Shown here: positions 61,998 through 64,000 of the stretch, piece after piece
Numbering within the stretch: the first letter of the stretch is position 1
Layout: the number at the start of each line of letters is the position of its first letter
Source: Tolumonas sp008015085
GTDB lineage: Bacteria > Pseudomonadota > Gammaproteobacteria > Enterobacterales > Aeromonadaceae
NCBI GenBank assembly: GCA_029265125.1
Contig: JAJUJX010000008.1
Span: 62,001 to 126,000, forward strand
Reading direction: 5' to 3'
DNA: 64,000 bases
Program-made: the position numbers and the translations under genes
The notes under the pieces: model-generated
The model's input: only the letters and a program-made list of their open reading frames with translations
Told to the model about the DNA's origin: nothing
Databases searched by the model: none

Positions 61998-63749
61998 TTA
62001 ATTGGAAGACTGATTCACGGCTGCCAATTCATCCGCGATCTGCAAACCAGCGCGGCTCATGCCTTTAAATTCCGGCATCAGTGAAATCAGCTTACGGCTG
62101 TACTCATGCTGTGGTGACACAAACAGATCTTCTGTTTTCGCCACTTCCAGCAAAGTTCCTTTTTGCATAACACCAATACGGTCACACATCTGGCGGATCA
62201 CCGGCAAATCGTGACTGATAAACAGCATGGTGAGTTTGAGTTCCTGCTGCAGATCTTTCAGCAGGTTAAGGATCTGCGCCTGAACAGATACATCCAGTGC
62301 GGAAGTCGGTTCATCACAAATCAGTAAACGAGGACGTGTCGCCAGTGCACGGGCAATCGAAATACGCTGACGCTGACCACCAGAGAATTCATGCGGATAT
62401 TTCACGCCCGCTTTCCGGCCAAGGCCAACATGATCCAACAGATCGCCGACAATCTCCTGCACCTGACGTTCATTTTCCGCCAGATTATGGAAACGGATTG
62501 GCTCGGCAATAATATCGGCCACCTTCATCCGTGGGTTCAGCGATGAATATGGATTCTGGAACACCATCTGCATCGCACGGCGGAATGGACGACGCTCCTT
62601 TTCGGTTTTCAGTGCAGTCAAATCGATCCCTTCAAAAATGATCTGACCTTCGTGCGGCGGATACAACCCTGTGATCACGCGGGCAATCGTTGATTTCCCA
62701 GAACCAGACTCCCCAACCAGACCAAAGGTTTCCCCTTCGTTGATTTCAAAACTAACGTGGTTGTTGGCCTGCACATATTCACGGCGTGACGGAAAAATAG
62801 AGTCTTTCGTGGTAAAACGCAGACTGACGTTCTTAACCTGTAATAATGCACCTTGATATTCACGGTGTTCTTGCTGCTGACCAAGCCAGTGGGTCTTCAA
62901 ATCAATCGAAGCAGGCTGCTCTGCTGACTCAATATAAGAAACCAGCGGGAAACGCACCAGTTTGACATCAGAGCGAGGTACCGCAGAGATCAGACTCTGT
63001 GTATACGGATGGTTAGGTGCACCCAACACCTGCGCTGTGGTGCCAATTTCGACCAGTTCACCACGATACATCACAGCCACGCGATCGGTAATATTCGCAA
63101 CAACCCCCATATCATGGGTTACCAGCATGCAGCCGACCTGACGTTCTTTACACAGTTTTTTAATCAGTTGCAGGATCTGATCCTGGATCGACACATCCAG
63201 TGCCGTTGTAGGTTCGTCAGCAATGATCAAATCAGGGTCACAGCAAAGCGCTATTGCAATCACCACGCGCTGACGCATCCCACCGGAGAACTGATGCGGA
63301 TATTGCTTGATACGCAGTTCAGGCTGAGGAATACCAACCGCTTCCATCAGCTCCAGTGCTTTCTCATAGGCTTCATCCGGCTTTAATTCAGTGTTTGCCA
63401 GCATGGTTTCAACCAGCTGCTGTTCAACAGTGAATAACGGGTTCAGTGACGTCATTGGATCCTGAAAAATAAAACCGATCCGGGCACCACGAATTTCACG
63501 AATCGCATCTGGCGACAAACCAGAGATCTTTTCACCATTCAGAAAGACGTCACCGCGAGCGATCCGGCCCGGCGGACTCAGTAAATCAATCACCGCATTA
63601 CCAATGGTAGACTTACCCGCGCCGGATTCCCCGACCACGCCAAGGATTTCGCCTTTCTCAATCGTGAATGACAGATCTTTCACTGCCGCCATCACCCCAT
63701 GACGAGAGGGATATTCAATTCTTAAATTTCTGACTTCCAGCAGGGACAT
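61998..63749 (-). CDS. Fused double ATPase of a peptide-type ABC importer
   Basis: A 583-residue protein with two complete ABC ATPase domains in tandem, equal to a DppD-DppF fusion like GsiA. Domain 1 (about 1-265): Walker A GESGAGKST (40-48), signature FSGGMRQRV, Walker B LIIADEPT. Domain 2 (about 300-570): GESGSGKST, FSGGQRQRI, LLICDEPT. Both sets are intact, so both sites should be active. First gene of the operon; the ATG has GAGG nine bases upstream. Confidence 0.94.
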   Translation of the reverse strand: MSLLEVRNLRIEYPSRHGVMAAVKDLSFTIEKGEILGVVGESGAGKSTIGNAVIDLLSPPGRIARGDVFLNGEKISGLSPDAIREIRGARIGFIFQDPMTSLNPLFTVEQQLVETMLANTELKPDEAYEKALELMEAVGIPQPELRIKQYPHQFSGGMRQRVVIAIALCCDPDLIIADEPTTALDVSIQDQILQLIKKLCKERQVGCMLVTHDMGVVANITDRVAVMYRGELVEIGTTAQVLGAPNHPYTQSLISAVPRSDVKLVRFPLVSYIESAEQPASIDLKTHWLGQQQEHREYQGALLQVKNVSLRFTTKDSIFPSRREYVQANNHVSFEINEGETFGLVGESGSGKSTIARVITGLYPPHEGQIIFEGIDLTALKTEKERRPFRRAMQMVFQNPYSSLNPRMKVADIIAEPIRFHNLAENERQVQEIVGDLLDHVGLGRKAGVKYPHEFSGGQRQRISIARALATRPRLLICDEPTSALDVSVQAQILNLLKDLQQELKLTMLFISHDLPVIRQMCDRIGVMQKGTLLEVAKTEDLFVSPQHEYSRKLISLMPEFKGMSRAGLQIADELAAVNQSSN

Positions 63750-64000
63750 CCGTCAACCTCTAGTCTAGTAACGAAAACACTGTGTTGAGAGACCAGAAGT
63801 GCACACTTCAGGCCAAGACAAGAGAGTTATCTTATAAGGAAGATAAATTCAGAGAAACAACAAAAAACAGAATTAGATTCCAGAAGATTAGCTATTTCAC
63901 AAAATTAAATAAAATTAGAGAGAAATTGCGGCTTTTCTTAAATATGAAACATAAAACCGCGCTTTAAGAGAAAAAACAAAGGGGTAAAATTGAATCCGAC
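63750..64000. promoter_or_regulatory. AT-rich upstream region of the ABC importer operon
   Basis: 251 bases with no convincing gene. On the minus strand TTGTTT (63855-63860), 18 bases, TATAAG (63831-63836) is a fair promoter. A near-palindrome GAAGTG-CA-CACTTC (63796-63809) lies between it and the start codon, in a position where a repressor could bind. Beyond 63860 the sequence is AT-rich without clear structure. Confidence 0.4.

Noticed and set aside
63782..63967. A 61-codon plus-strand frame upstream of the ABC importer
   Set aside because: Very Lys/Arg/Asn-rich, AT-driven composition, no ribosome site and no family look. It lies across the candidate promoter region.

Overview
The window is a 64 kb chromosomal segment of a gammaproteobacterium, about 50% GC by eye and densely coded. 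The gene order closely follows several Escherichia/Vibrio/Aeromonas core blocks, and the extra genes (amgK-murU, a siaABCD locus, a polyphosphate glucokinase-like gene) point to the Aeromonadales. My best guess is a Tolumonas-like organism. This rests on remembered gene content and synteny, not on a search.

Layout. 1-3405 (minus): siaA-siaB-siaC-siaD, a phosphatase/kinase/phosphoprotein/diguanylate cyclase switch; siaD is cut by the window edge. 3521-3594: tRNA-Gly(CCC). 3736-8375 (plus): rapA, behind a leader with competing inverted repeats, then rluA and an exported DUF3530 protein. 8393-10882 (minus): amgK-murU-djlA. 11016-17773 (plus): lptD-surA-pdxA-rsmA-apaG-apaH, converging on folA, which follows yjjP-yjjB (minus). 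19786-21777 (minus): rplU-rpmA-obgE, divergent from ispB. 23094-34693 (minus): nnrD-tsaE-amiB-mutL-miaA-hfq-hflX-hflK-hflC-purA, as in enterobacteria. 34683-40464: queG, a polyphosphate glucokinase-like gene, a third SPFH protein, two identical tRNA-Gly(GCC) genes, orn, rsgA and psd. 40812-45245 (plus): frdABCD and guaC. 45314-48464 (minus): a small motility-type protein, an AEC transporter, queE, and rpsF-rpsR-rplI with no priB. 48636-55179: msrA, thiI-manA and the xseB-ispA-dxs operon. 55243-58377: ArsC-like reductase, an unrecognised membrane protein, a second AEC transporter and a DUF1189 protein. 58441-63749 (minus): a four-gene peptide-type ABC importer with a fused double ATPase.

How the genes work together. 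Several sets form pathways: outer-membrane biogenesis (lptD, surA, amiB, psd), isoprenoid and quinone precursors (dxs, ispA, ispB), peptidoglycan sugar recycling (amgK, murU), tRNA modification (rluA, miaA, tsaE, queE, queG, thiI), anaerobic fumarate respiration (frdABCD) and c-di-GMP signalling (siaABCD). I see no phage, transposase, CRISPR array, rRNA or defence island. Nothing here is clearly a new biological system. The best leads are the sia locus beside a tRNA, the rapA leader, the missing priB, the ppgK-like kinase facing a solitary SPFH gene, and the unknown 175-residue membrane protein.
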